Below, in pieces: positions 1-10,812 of a stretch of 64,000 bases of DNA. Made by a program: the position numbers and the translations under genes. Each line of letters opens with the position of its first letter. Position 1 is the first letter of the stretch. Under the pieces are notes generated by a model that was not told the origin of the DNA, searched no databases, and saw only the letters and a program-made list of their open reading frames with translations. Origin of the DNA: Coleophoma eucalyptorum (taxonomy: Eukaryota > Ascomycota > Leotiomycetes > Helotiales > Dermateaceae); contig JALRME010000047.1 of the NCBI GenBank assembly GCA_026120035.1, forward strand, positions 124,001 through 188,000, written 5' to 3'.

Positions 1-427
1 TATTAGCGTTCTCTTTGACTTTATATAGGCCTTGTGGAGTCCACGGAGGTCTCTTATCCTCCTGGATGACTTTATATAGTAGTTGAGCATATGTAGTATT
101 CCTATTCTTGTTCTCGCCTTTCTTGGGCTTCGTTCGTATCCATACTCCTGCCCGGCGAAGTTCGTGGTACATATAACGTTGTATAGCGATGGCGGCGATA
201 GAGAAGGTTTCAATTGTAAATTTCGAGAAATCCTCGTATAGTTCAGTCCATAATCTACTGTCGACTATACCACGTTGTTCGTAGTCATCTAGTTTGAACT
301 ATATATATTCCTCCATATACTTTTTATCGATGGTATCGAATTCTTCCTCCTATGTAGTCCAATAGTCGAGATCCTTCGTAGTGTTTGTATTGCCTTCAGT
401 AGTTGTAGATACGTTAGATTCTGCCAT
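1..427 (-). pseudogene. Degenerate retroelement gag-like N-terminal fragment
   Basis: Reading the minus strand from an ATG at 427, one frame stays open to the window edge (about 142 codons) except for two in-frame TAG stops at 352-350 and 301-299. Both sit where a CAG (Gln) codon would fit, which is the C-to-T change expected from repeat-induced point mutation. The product is hydrophilic and charged, rich in Lys, Glu and Tyr, with no membrane segment, like the N-terminal gag region of fungal LTR retrotransposons. The rest of the element would lie left of the window. The family (Gypsy or Copia) cannot be decided. The gag call rests on composition and on the repeated leader next to it, not on a diagnostic motif. 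Confidence 0.5.
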
Positions 428-1100
428 CCTATATGATATTGATTCGTAGGGTATTCGGGGGGTATACGGAGGGGTTTCGGTTTCGTAGTGTTACCTAGTT
501 GGTAATCGAATGAAGGTACTTCGTAGAGGGTACTTTCGTTATATTGTTTTATGATGTTTTTCGGTCCTTTTTGACGTAATTCTTAGTCCAATTAAGGATG
601 TTAGAATGATGTTATCAAGTCAAATAGCTAGTTAGATTCGCAATGGCCGTATATATATAGTATATACGTCGCACTGCCTCTTTCCAAATAGGGGTATTGA
701 CCTTGCTAGATAGCGAATAGCTAACGTAGATTCGCAATAGCCATATATATATATAGTATATACGTCGCGCTACCTCTTTCTAGTAGTCTATTGATATCCC
801 TCTTCAACAAAGTAGTATGTTATAGAGCCTATTGGAGCACAGGGGTATAACGCTTGACTGCTTAATCGACTATGTACTTTAGAGCCCGTTGGAGCACAGG
901 GAGTATAGTACGTAGTGTTCTGATCTGTACGTCCACTGATCAGTGTTGGTATGCGTTTACAACGGGCAGACCTCGTAATAGCATCGTAGGCTTTAATTAC
1001 AGGGTATACAGTATGTTGTAGGTGGTTGTTGATTCTCTATGTATGTCTATCGTAAATAGGGTTATATCCCATCAATGAATGCTACCACGTGATTGGGTCA
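428..1100. repeat. Leader/LTR-like region with two pairs of internal direct repeats
   Basis: This stretch upstream of the gag fragment has no ORF. It holds two diverged copies of a ~60 bp unit (627-685 and 719-779; shared core attcgcaat, a run of TA dinucleotides, then tatacgtcgc). It also holds two copies of a shorter unit (824-850 and 881-905; core agagcc.nttggagcacagg). Internal repetition and position suggest an LTR or 5' leader. No flanking target duplication or second LTR is visible because the element leaves the window. Confidence 0.4.
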
Positions 1101-1460
1101 CGTGCTAAGTATATGTCATTGCAATCCGACAGTAACCACAGCCTTGAGAAAACGCATCTAAGTCGGTCGTGGGTAATTGCCACCAAAATCATTCACAGAG
1201 ACCTAAAGGGAAACATTTAATAGTAACGGGGCATATATGGTAACATGCCATTAAATTTAGATTTATGCGTTTGATCACGCTCTACAAGCTACGAATTAAT
1301 GTAATTCTAACTCCACTGTTATAAGACAATATATGTCGGCTATAATGCTGTAATAACTTCGTGTCATAGTGGAATTTCAATTTTGTTGTATCATTATTCC
1401 GAATTCTGGGACTTGGACCAATTGCTATTCTGGATTATATCTTATCTTCCAAAACACAAA

Positions 1461-3082
1461 CTACACTCCGGCATCCTTGTCCTCGACATACTGTGGGGCC
1501 TCCTTCTTCGGATCATGGTCAATAGGCATCTGCTCTGAATAGCCGTGCTTTGCCCTGATTCTTGACTCTTTGACAATTTCCCTGATCGACAAGTCCTCTA
1601 TAAACAGTAGGTCCAGCTTTTCGAGACTTTGGCCCATTGTTTCGGGGTACCAAAAGTAGACAGTAAAAGGAATACAGGCGCCAATTAGAACATATACAAT
1701 GTAATATTTAAAACCAATGTTTGTAATCGCCACAGGTGTTATCATCGTTACGACAAAGTTCCTGTGAATAAAAGTTAGTTATAGTTGAACGCAACGACAG
1801 AAGCGGAAGTTAATTACCAGAGCCAGTTGTTGGAAGACGATATGGATGCCATGGCTGTGCGAAGACGAATTGGTGCAATTTCGGTGCAGTATAGCCAATT
1901 TCCACCGAGGAATGCGATAGGTAAGAAGAAATTGAAGGCAAAAATACCAATCACAGCAATAATCTGAGCTGGTTTGTTCGAAACTGGAAAACTAGTCGCA
2001 ATACAAAGAACCAACATACAGGCGGCCATGCCCGTACCGCTGAACATGAAGAGTTTGCGGCGCCCAAAGCGGTCTATGGTGAAAAAGGCGACAAAGCAAG
2101 CAATTAGTTTCCATGTTAGCATGCCGCCACTCAGGATACGCGCCGTCTGACTATCAAGTTTGAGGCCTTGCTGGAAGATGATGGTTCCGTACACTGATAT
2201 CAGGTTACCCCCGCTCATCTGTTGGAAGAATTGTAGCAGTATACACAACATGAAGCGGTAGAAGAGTTTTCCATCTTTCATAGTGAATATGTCACGGATC
2301 GTTCCTGTCTTGTTGGCTGTTTCTTCGAGGGAGAACTCGATGCTAGCGATCTCATTTGTGATTTCAACACTGTCTACGTCTAGGTCTTTGAGCTTCGATA
2401 GCGTTCGGCGTGCTTCTTCAACACGCCCAACTCGGACGAGCCAGCGCGGTGATTCAGGAAGGAAAAATATGGCGATAATGAGGACGATTGAGAAGAGGCA
2501 AGGGATAGCCAGTGGAATACGCCACGACAGAGAACCAGATTTGATTTGGTAGAAGCTAAGATTGATCCAGGCTACGAGCACATAGCCAGTGGTTATAAAG
2601 AGGCCATCGAGAACAACATGCTGGCCCCGATTCTTCGCAGGCGAGCACTCGGATTGCCAGACAGGAACGACAGCGCTAAGCATACCGACGCCGAGGCCGA
2701 TAGCCGTCCTACCAACAACAAATTGCGCCAAATGGAAAGAGGAGCACTCCAGGACCTCGCCGATTAATGTCAAAATTCCAGCAGCGAAGATCACTTTTCG
2801 ACGGCCGAGGATGTCACCGATCCATGTGCAGAGTAAAGCACCAACTAAGGCTCCGAGGGAAAATGTTCCGACAACGGTGCCTTGGATTGTTGAGTTGTGG
2901 GATTTTTGAGCGCCGCTTGTGTGTAGGGTGTCTATTTGGGGGAAAGTCGACGTCCAATCGTGTACTGTAAGGAGACCACCAACACCAGATTGGTTGTATC
3001 CAAATATGAGGAAGGCTGGAGCGACAACCAGAAGCAGGCATGCCACGCTTAAACCTCGACCGCGAAGACTAGCTAAGCCCAT
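1461..3082 (-). CDS. MFS sugar transporter (HXT/quinate-type)
   Basis: Two exons (3082-1818 and 1761-1461; 56-nt GT-AG intron) give 521 residues, the normal length for fungal sugar porters. Family landmarks appear in order: an N-terminal membrane segment followed by GYNQSGVGG, GRRKVIF after TM2, VPVWQSECSPAKNRG after TM4, PESPRWLVRVGR at the start of the central loop, QQMSGGN in TM7, DRFGRRKLF, WLYCTEIAP, and NWLWNFVVTMITP, where the intron splits the second Trp codon. The C-terminal tail carries YPETMGQSLEKLD. It should import a hexose, polyol or quinate-like substrate at the plasma membrane; the substrate cannot be read from sequence. It is divergent from the lyase at 4041, so uptake and catabolism of one substrate is possible. 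The start is the only ATG giving a short cytosolic N-terminus. Confidence 0.9.
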
Positions 3083-4040
3083 GATGGAAGCCGAAACGCA
3101 GGTTTTTGGTGGAAGATGTAGAGGAATGTTAAGATAAAACTGAAGAAAGTCTGTTCACGATTTGACTGGGAGAAGTTCTGTTGAAAGACATGATTCCAAA
3201 AGTGTAGGAAAGTTGCAGCCCTTATGTACCAACGAGAAAAAAGATGGGGAAAGTGGAGGCCGTGCGTGGAGAACCTGGGGTTCAAGCACTATGCGGTACA
3301 GTTTATTCCAGAAAAGGATTGATTCGGAATATTTGCTATCCCGGAAATGACTGCCCTTAATACTAGTTAGAGTCGTTTATTGACTAATTCATGCTACGTT
3401 CTAAAGGATCTAGCTCTTACTACGGTCAACGTTTACGGTGTACGAGGTGTCGTGGGTGTCTCCTTTCCCCCTTATACATTGTTGCAAGTGTTCGAGAATT
3501 GATTAGAACTCCCATCGAACAAAAGCAACTTCAACATCCTCGTTTTAACACATGCCCAGCAAATGCGAATTTTGTTTAAATTGACAATATTGTAGCTTTC
3601 ATGTATAACAACTTCTGCTTTGAAAATAAGTGCCATCAAAGTGACACGACCTAAATTTGCTGCCCTTTTGAATTTGGCATTTTAGTTGTTTCGTCCATCA
3701 ATTTGTTCTAGAGGTTACGTAATCTCTGTCTATGATCGCAAAATCGCCTTGAGAGACTAAAACGTTGGAAACAATCCCATGCGCCACACCACCCGCAATT
3801 GTCGCTATTCCGGCGGGATAAGAAAAGTCTTGGCTTTGGAGCCTTATCCCGCCCCACAACTGCTTTCTAGCATCGGTCAAGGTGGATATTTAAAGCTACG
3901 TGCTTGATGAATATCTCTATTCCTCAGATATTCTTTCTTTTTTCGCATACAATCTCAAAACTCCTCAAAAACTGAGATATATCAAAAATCTAAAATTTGA
4001 CATTGCCATATAAATTGACTTCGACTATTTCTTTCCAGCC
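3083..4040. promoter_or_regulatory. Divergent promoter with an inverted pair of GATA sites
   Basis: This 958 bp intergenic region serves both the transporter (leftward) and the lyase (rightward). An exact 11-bp inverted repeat, ggcgggataag at 3812-3822 and cttatcccgcc at 3843-3853, has a 20-bp spacer. Each arm contains a GATAAG element, the site bound by AreA/NIT2-type GATA factors. A CT-rich stretch precedes the lyase ATG. Short ORFs here have no coding character. Confidence 0.45.
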
Positions 4041-5601
4041 ATGTCCGTCAGCGCCCTGGATTCTCGAGTGTTTCGAAACCTCTTTGGTACTGAAGAAGCA
4101 CGCGTCATCTTCACTGACGAATCATATGTCAGATGTATGATTGAAGTGGAGGCAGCTCTTGCCAGAGCTCAGTCAAAGCTAAATGTGATCCCCGTGGGAG
4201 CTGGAGATGCCATAACTGCACAGGTGACAGTAGAAAAAATAGAGTGAGTTAGAGGCCAGCTAGAATACCTCCAGAAATACCTGAACTGGTTTTAATTACT
4301 CCTATTATAGTTTTGATAGACTTGCCGCGGAGACAGATATCGTCGGATACCCAGTTTTACCCCTTGTACGACAACTTACAGAGATGATGCAGAGCAGTGA
4401 GGACGCAAAATCTATTCATTGGGGAGCTACTACACAAGATATCATGGACTGTGCATCGATGCTACAGATACGAAGTGGCCTGGTGCTTGTTCGACGTTTA
4501 CTTGTGGATTTCATAAAATGTCTTACAGACCTTTCCACAAAATACCGTGATGTGTAAGTCGTAATTCATTACATCCGAGATTGCAAGGACTTATGTGCTG
4601 CTAGACCAATGGCCGGACGAACACATCTTCAACATGCGCTGCCAATAACTTGGGGCTACAAATGTGCTGTCTACCTTTCCAGCTTCCAACGGCATCTCCA
4701 ACGATTGAACGAAATTGAAGAACGTTGTCTCTTGGTCCAATTTGGAGGTGCTGCAGGAACACTTGCATCTTTGGGCTCAAGCGATATTGGCATCAAGGTC
4801 CGACGACAACTTGCTGTTGAGCTAGGGCTCAAAGACCCTTCTATCACTTGGCATGTCGCACGAGACCATATTGCGGAGATTGTAAATTTCCTCGCGCTTG
4901 TTGGTGGATCTCTAGGCAAGATTGCACTAGACATTATAATCATGTCGTCGAATGAACTTGGCGAGGTATCGGAGCCTTTCGTACCGCACCGAGGAGCTTC
5001 TTCTACCATGCCACAAAAAAGGAACCCCATCTCTAGCGAAGTTATTCTGGCCGCGTCAAAGATGCTGCGCTCGAGTGCGAGTCTTGGTCTTGATGCCATG
5101 GTCTCTGACTTTGAGCGTGCCTCCGGGCCATGGCACCTTGAGTGGGTTTGTATCCCTGATAGCTTTATTGTGTGTTGTGGTGCCCTGCACCAAACCAACT
5201 TTGCTCTCAGTGGACTAGTCGTGAACGTTGATGCCATGTTAACTAATTTGGAATCTACGCGAGGATTGATTGTTGCAGAAGCAGTTATGATGGGCATGGC
5301 CCCATACACCGGGCGTCAGCAGGCACATGATATTGTTTACGAGGCCTGTAAAATCTCAATAGAGCAGAAGAGGGCATTATTTGATGTTCTCCAAGAGGAT
5401 GAGAAGGTTAAGAGCAAGATAGACGCAGATAAATTGAAGGGACTCTGCGATCCGCTGCGATATCTAGGATGCTGTAGAGATATGATCGACGATGTGGTTG
5501 GCACTAGAGGACATACAAAAAACGGTAGTGGGGGAGCAAATGAGAAGTTCAACCTTAATTTCAAAGTCAATGAAGCTAATAGGGTCAATGGCGTGTCTTA
5601 G
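4041..5601 (+). CDS. Class II fumarase/aspartase-superfamily lyase (PcaB/adenylosuccinate-lyase-like)
   Basis: Three exons (4041-4243, 4311-4553, 4605-5601) encode 480 residues. Landmarks of the superfamily are the N-terminal region FTDESYVRCMIEVEAALARAQ, HWGATTQDIMD across exon 2, VPMAGRTHLQHALP restored by the second splice, and the signature SSTMPQKRNPIS in the third conserved block. Members remove an amine or carboxylate-bearing group by beta-elimination, or cyclise 3-carboxy-cis,cis-muconate. The mix of TTQD, AGRTHLQ and MPQKRNP fits PcaB-like and adenylosuccinate-lyase-like proteins better than fumarase. It is probably cytosolic because no targeting peptide is seen. It is divergent from an MFS transporter, which suggests degradation of an imported aromatic or dicarboxylate compound (inference). 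Fungal muconate lactonising enzymes of the beta-propeller type are unrelated. Confidence 0.85.
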
Positions 5602-7209
5602 TTAAATAGTACTACTTATAATAAATGCCTTCCCACCATCGAATCAACTTCTAATTTACTGATCTGCTGGTATCTAGTACTTTCTTACTACTGTATCCAC
5701 CCATCTACCTATCTACTTATGGCTGCTATTGCACCTCTTCCCTTTGTTTGCTATCGAATGGCCTCCCTTCCGATGGATATCTCAATTAGTTTTAGTTAAG
5801 ATGTAGGTATTAGGTACTCATTCTTTTCTACTGACAGCCTTTCTCATAAATTTCTGACCTCCTTTCTCATAAATTTCTGACCTCCTTAATCTTACGTACT
5901 TGTCCATAAACCTTAGGGTTTGTGTCCTAAAAACCTTCTTGTTAAATTCAGCTTGAAGGTCGACAATGAAGTCTTCAAAGTAGTATATATATCTGCCTTT
6001 TGTAAACTAACGCGTAGAAAATGCTTTGACACCAAGTGAGAATTATAACTGATTATAAAGCCCATCCATAGGAGGTTTGAGAGATAGAAAAGCAAGAACA
6101 TGTCACATAGGTATAGATGATATACAGTAGACGTAATTTCCATTTGATACCTTTGGCTTCCATATTAGCATAATCTTCTAGCACAGGTACTTGCTTCAAA
6201 ATGGGCCAAGGTATCCCTTGGAATACCACAGCGCTCATGTGGATGATGCTAATGAATACGAGCTCCCGCTAAAATGGCGTAATATGTACGGTATGAGACG
6301 ACGAAGGGTTATTAGGCAAAACACAACATCAGCGACACTCAAGATGCATTCAGTGCTGCGGTTTCATGCATGGCACCCGCGACTAGCAGCACGTTGTTGC
6401 TAGTGGCAACAAACTGCATCAATGACAAGAGTCACATGCAGCAGCATCCGCATGCATCACGACAGCGCGGCATGCAGGGTCGGGCCGGCCCGCGGATTCT
6501 GAGACGATAAGATAATCTGTCACCAAATCACAATGCCTCGATGCCTTCCAGTTGGTCCTAACGCAATTATTTTGACGCCGAGTTAAGATATGTGCAACTA
6601 GGAATGATAGTGAGAATGAAAATAGGCCCATCATTGGCTCAGCCCGGAAAAGTCTTATCGTAATGATGGGACTTTTGCCTCGATCCAGCCTTCTCTGCAG
6701 ATTGTTTATACTAGTGCGTGTATCTAGCTCCGATCGACTGCATCATAGACCAACGAGAGCAGCCGTGTGCTTCATGTCCATGGCCAGGTATTTCAGTAAG
6801 AAGGTATATGCTTGTAGATGAGTTGAAAATATTGTCGGACATACCGGTGTGCATGTGCAGAGCGTAAGAAGCTGAAAAGCGTCAATAACTTGAACTTTGC
6901 TGTTCAACAGAAACACCCCCCGAAAGCTAAAATGTTTGGTGCGATTGAGTGAACTAATTTGTCATACTCATGCAGAGTCTTGTATATCACCAGTTCACTT
7001 GATATATTTCAAGTATTAAAAAGTCTATATTACAAGGTTTCTGGGTTTCCATTTACGTACAGCCTAAATTTCATATATGACCACTTTTTTTCAAATGTCT
7101 TCCCAGTCATAAATATATATTGATTTAAATTTCATGAAGCTCCTGATCAGTTTTAGCTAGAATGATTGTTTCAGCTACGGTGCGCGAAACAATACCGATA
7201 GCGATATTG
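5602..7209. other. 1.6 kb gene-free stretch with a 23-bp tandem duplication
   Basis: Only short, low-quality ORFs are present. Two exact tandem copies of a 23-bp unit (core ctcataaatttctgacct) lie at 5840-5885. The rest is AT-rich with no recognisable gene or RNA. The part near 7209 is the 3' flank of the terpene synthase. Confidence 0.5.
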
Positions 7210-9884
7210 TCAAATCTTAAGTCGCTTGAGCACCAACCGCAGAATCCAATTTTCCACGCCAGTTTCCTTCTCTATCTTTCCCAGCATCTCTCCTGTCGCA
7301 TCATGAAACTTCTCTACTACCTTCTTTCCACGAGCCAACCCCATAGAGACTTGAATGTCCTCAAATGCTAGCTTACGAATCGCTGGAGTTAATCCGTTGT
7401 TTTGCTTTCGCTGTTGGAGTATACTTAAAAGGCGGCCACGGTGCGAGCGGGATTGGAGGGCGTAAATCAAAGGCAGTGAAAGTTTACCTTCAGATATATC
7501 ATCCGCGAACCCCTTTTGTTCAGTGTACTGCTTTTTTGTAAGGGTTGTGCACAATTAGATGAGACAGAGGGGAAGTTACCTCAACAGCCGTTAAATTTTG
7601 GTAATCATCACGGGTCTGGAAGAAGCGGCCGACAAGCTTCATGAAAGGAGTTAGGTCAAGACCTTTGTTAATTGTTGCTTCAGAGCGCATTAGTTCTGCC
7701 AGGAGTATAAAGAGAAACCCAGTTTCTGTACTCTTAGTTAGAGACTTGACATTTAAGAGTGAAATAAAAGGGAGGCGTACTTCCATCAACCATGGAGAAG
7801 TATTGTGCCTCATCTGGTACGGATGTTTGGTGTGTCCAATAGAGGTCCATTCCTTGGCCAATATGGCCATCTATGAGCGTGTCTAGAAAAATTTTAACCT
7901 CAGACTATTTCAATAGTATTTAGTGTCAAATACTTGAGAATATCTCCACTGCTTTACGAGACAATGACTCCGCCGATTTCAGAGCTTTGATGATTAATAG
8001 ATTTGCGGCGTTAATTGTCCGGCTTATACCGAATACAGTATGCGTGGATGGGAAACCGCGTCGTAATTCAGAATTGTCTTGGATATCATCAAGCCTATTA
8101 TACGGATTAGCGTATCATATTTCAAGAAGCGAGTAGACGAACATCAAAGAAGCATTGTGTAGGCTATTAACAATCTCCCTTATTGTTGAAAGTGACTTCT
8201 CCGGAACTTGATACCAGACTTCGAGGCCATCAATGGCCGAGTTTCGTACGCCCTTTGAAGGGAGAGACTCAATATATGTTCGAGGTTCTAGTACGATCTA
8301 AGAACAGTGAGTGGTTAATCTTGATCTTGAGTTAATCCATATTTCTTACAGCTTCAAATTCAGTAGGAGAGGACACCAAAACTCTAGCTTTGTCTTGATA
8401 CTTCTCTTCTTCCTCCGGTTCTGTGTGATCAGATGATGAACATTTGGGTGAGGTTGACATAGTGCTCTCGTCTTCACTTGGACTGCTTGCCGAGTTATCC
8501 GTGTTGTCCCAGTCGACAGGAAAAGAGGCTTGCTGGGCTAGATTTCCTTCCTCCTTTATAATAGGCATATCAGCTGGTGGAACTGTAATGTGAGAATTGG
8601 CGATTTTGTTTTGATATGCCGCACGGAGAACAGGATAGCCATCCTCAGCATCCAGGTGGTATCGTGCAGTTGTCATACTCCAAGCGAAGTTACCGGCAGT
8701 TACCATCTCCAAAATTGTAAACCAGTTCGCGATATTTTCTGTAAGTCCCCCACTGGTGACAAAAGATTTGATCTCATCGACAAGCTTCTGCTCTCGAATA
8801 AGAATCTCTGTCCTCAGTAACTTCTTCGCTTGTGCCGCATCCACTCCGTACCACTTCATGTACAAAAATACGGCACTAACAATTTCGCCCTCGCAGTTAT
8901 TAGCCTTGTAATTTTTCCATTCTTTGTCGAAGGAAAAGTAGTCGTTGACGAGACACCAGGCATAGAATCCTGCGGTCGTGGCAGCGTGTGTCTGCTTTCT
9001 CTCCTCTTCGTTTAGCGTAAAATCTGTGGCAAAACAAATAATGCTCATAGTCCAACTGGCAACTCTGTTAGAACTCAAGCACTTGGACGTAGAACAAAAG
9101 GATAGAGGTTTAGCAGCTTACGGGCATCCTGCGTCGACGATGCGAAAAGCAAGGTAGTCATCCAACGATGACCAATTCAAGTCCCGAATCTCAACAAAAA
9201 CGTCTGACATCTCCTTCCACAAACGGAGACATTCGCCTCCTTTCTCGGAGTCTAATTCAAGAAGCTTAACAGCCATTTTCGCTTGAAGCTGACGACTTCG
9301 GACGTGATCTTTTGTCCCTGTCTTTGAATCCCCTGTCAATCCTTCCACTAGAGCAAGATTCGCTTCTCGTAACTGGTAAATGGTAAGTCATCACTAGCTT
9401 TGGAGAACCAATGAAGATTGGATAATTGACCACTTGCCTTGGATGTATTTTTGTTCTCGGCGTACTCGATAACTAGATAAGGCTTAGTAATAATATAACT
9501 CTTCAATGCAACAAGTGACTTGCCATCATCATGAATATAAGCATATTCAACCATATACGTGATCAATTCAAGTCTTTCTGTAATACTCTCGCAAGCACAC
9601 AGTGCAGTAAAGTTACCTACACGGGGGTTGATGCATCCTACAGCATAGCTTTTATGCTCCTCGTTGCGTTTGGCATCGGCGCGAGCTGAGCCACTTGCCT
9701 CGAGAAAGTCGACTTGACACTGCCAGGACCCTTTGTCTGCCAAAGTTGCATTTTGATGGATTTTTGGTGTAAACTTGCAGAAGTATTCATCGTCTTCATA
9801 CGAAGCTGGCTCAATGGGAATTGAATGCTGAATAAAATTCTGGCAGGCAGGGAATCTTTCTATTCTAGAATTGTAGTCTGACAT
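7210..9884 (-). CDS. Chimeric class I terpene cyclase-prenyltransferase (di/sesterterpene synthase type)
   Basis: Nine exons (9884-9524, 9472-9438, 9372-9122, 9064-8350, 8297-8143, 8094-7934, 7882-7781, 7725-7580, 7527-7210) give 747 residues, the size of fusicoccadiene- and ophiobolin-type synthases. The N-terminal cyclase domain has the metal-binding DDVIE (119-123), the NSE triad NDYFSFDKE (256-264) and an RY pair (350-351). A Ser/Glu-rich linker covers about 365-450. The C-terminal prenyltransferase has DDIQD (508-512), [11 protein letters not shown] (594-596), DDYQN (633-637) and KGFADD. It should elongate DMAPP with IPP to GGPP or GFPP and cyclise the product; chain length cannot be predicted here. 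Introns 1 and 2 appear to be GC-AG (GCAAGT donors), and only this reading restores DDxxE. The start is the second in-frame Met (MSDYNSRIE), which keeps the upstream hydrophobic stretch out of the protein. Confidence 0.93.
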
Positions 9885-10812
9885 GGTTAATGAGAATTGT
9901 AATATTGTGAGAATATGGATAGTCAAAAAATTGTAAGGAAACTACGGAGATGCTTTATACCATTACCAGTAAGTTTCTATAGTAACTATCTTCCTTCCTT
10001 CACCGTATAGCGCCGTATTTAGCACGGTATTAAGCACCATATTAAGTCTAAGAAATGCGATTGGTAGACAGATACTTCAAGCTGCAAGGGAATTCAATCA
10101 TTAACTTTCGTTTTTTCACAGTACGTGGGTTTAAAGTTCATCATATATCATATTAACCGAAAAACACTACAAGTCTGCGTCCTAAGTCTGCGTCCTGCAC
10201 GGCTAGGCTGAGAGCAGGATAATACTCTGATAGGTAATCAATTTTACAACCGATTGGGGGCGATCTTATGGTTTGTACAGTCCCTAACATATGTGCATAA
10301 ACAATCAGCACGAGTGATAAAAAGAAACATTTCGAAGGTTGATAATGTATTATAGTTTATAGCAAGTCGAATGGTGAGACTTTATTACTCGTTTCGGAGT
10401 CAAGTGCGTCGATCTGTGGAACTAGATTGTTGAAGATTCTCTCCTGAGGTGCATGTGCATCACTTGACGCCTTATCATAGATGAAGAAAGATTTAGCTTG
10501 TAGTTTCATAGGCTGTAAGTGGTTGAGGGACTCGGTGTGGTCATGACAGGCTGCATATTTGATTCAACAGGTTTTGTTTCGGTGAAGATTTGCACTGCGA
10601 GTAGGGTGGGGCTGATATTGCCCCATTAAGACACGGGAAGTCTTCAGTGCAATAGAGAAATAGAGAAGAGCCAAATTCCAGCCTGGTTTGAACTGGTTGA
10701 ATTTAGAAATGAGTATTTTCTTTTAATTGCCAAGTATATCAAACCCAGTTCACTTGCCACCCGCCACCCACGCAGTATGGGATTTTTCTAGAGACCTTTT
10801 TCCTGGTAACTC
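9885..10812. promoter_or_regulatory. Divergent promoter between terpene synthase and Sec14-like gene
   Basis: This 928 bp region lies between two divergently transcribed genes. It contains a perfect tandem pair of a 13-bp unit (aagtctgcgtcct, 10171-10196) and a cluster of short related motifs near 10005-10050 (gccgtattta, cacggtatta, caccatatta). No coding ORF is present. Confidence 0.4.

Noticed and set aside
2283..3137. Several plus-strand ORFs of 67-106 codons
   Set aside because: They are shadows of the MFS transporter exon on the other strand.
4671..5309. 212-codon minus-strand ORF
   Set aside because: It is wholly antisense to exon 3 of the class II lyase, which carries the family signature. 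The ORF has no motif.
9348..9524. Continuous translation through the first ~190 codons of the terpene synthase ORF
   Set aside because: The read-through segment breaks the DDxxE motif and loses frame with the next exon. The GC-AG intron model restores both.
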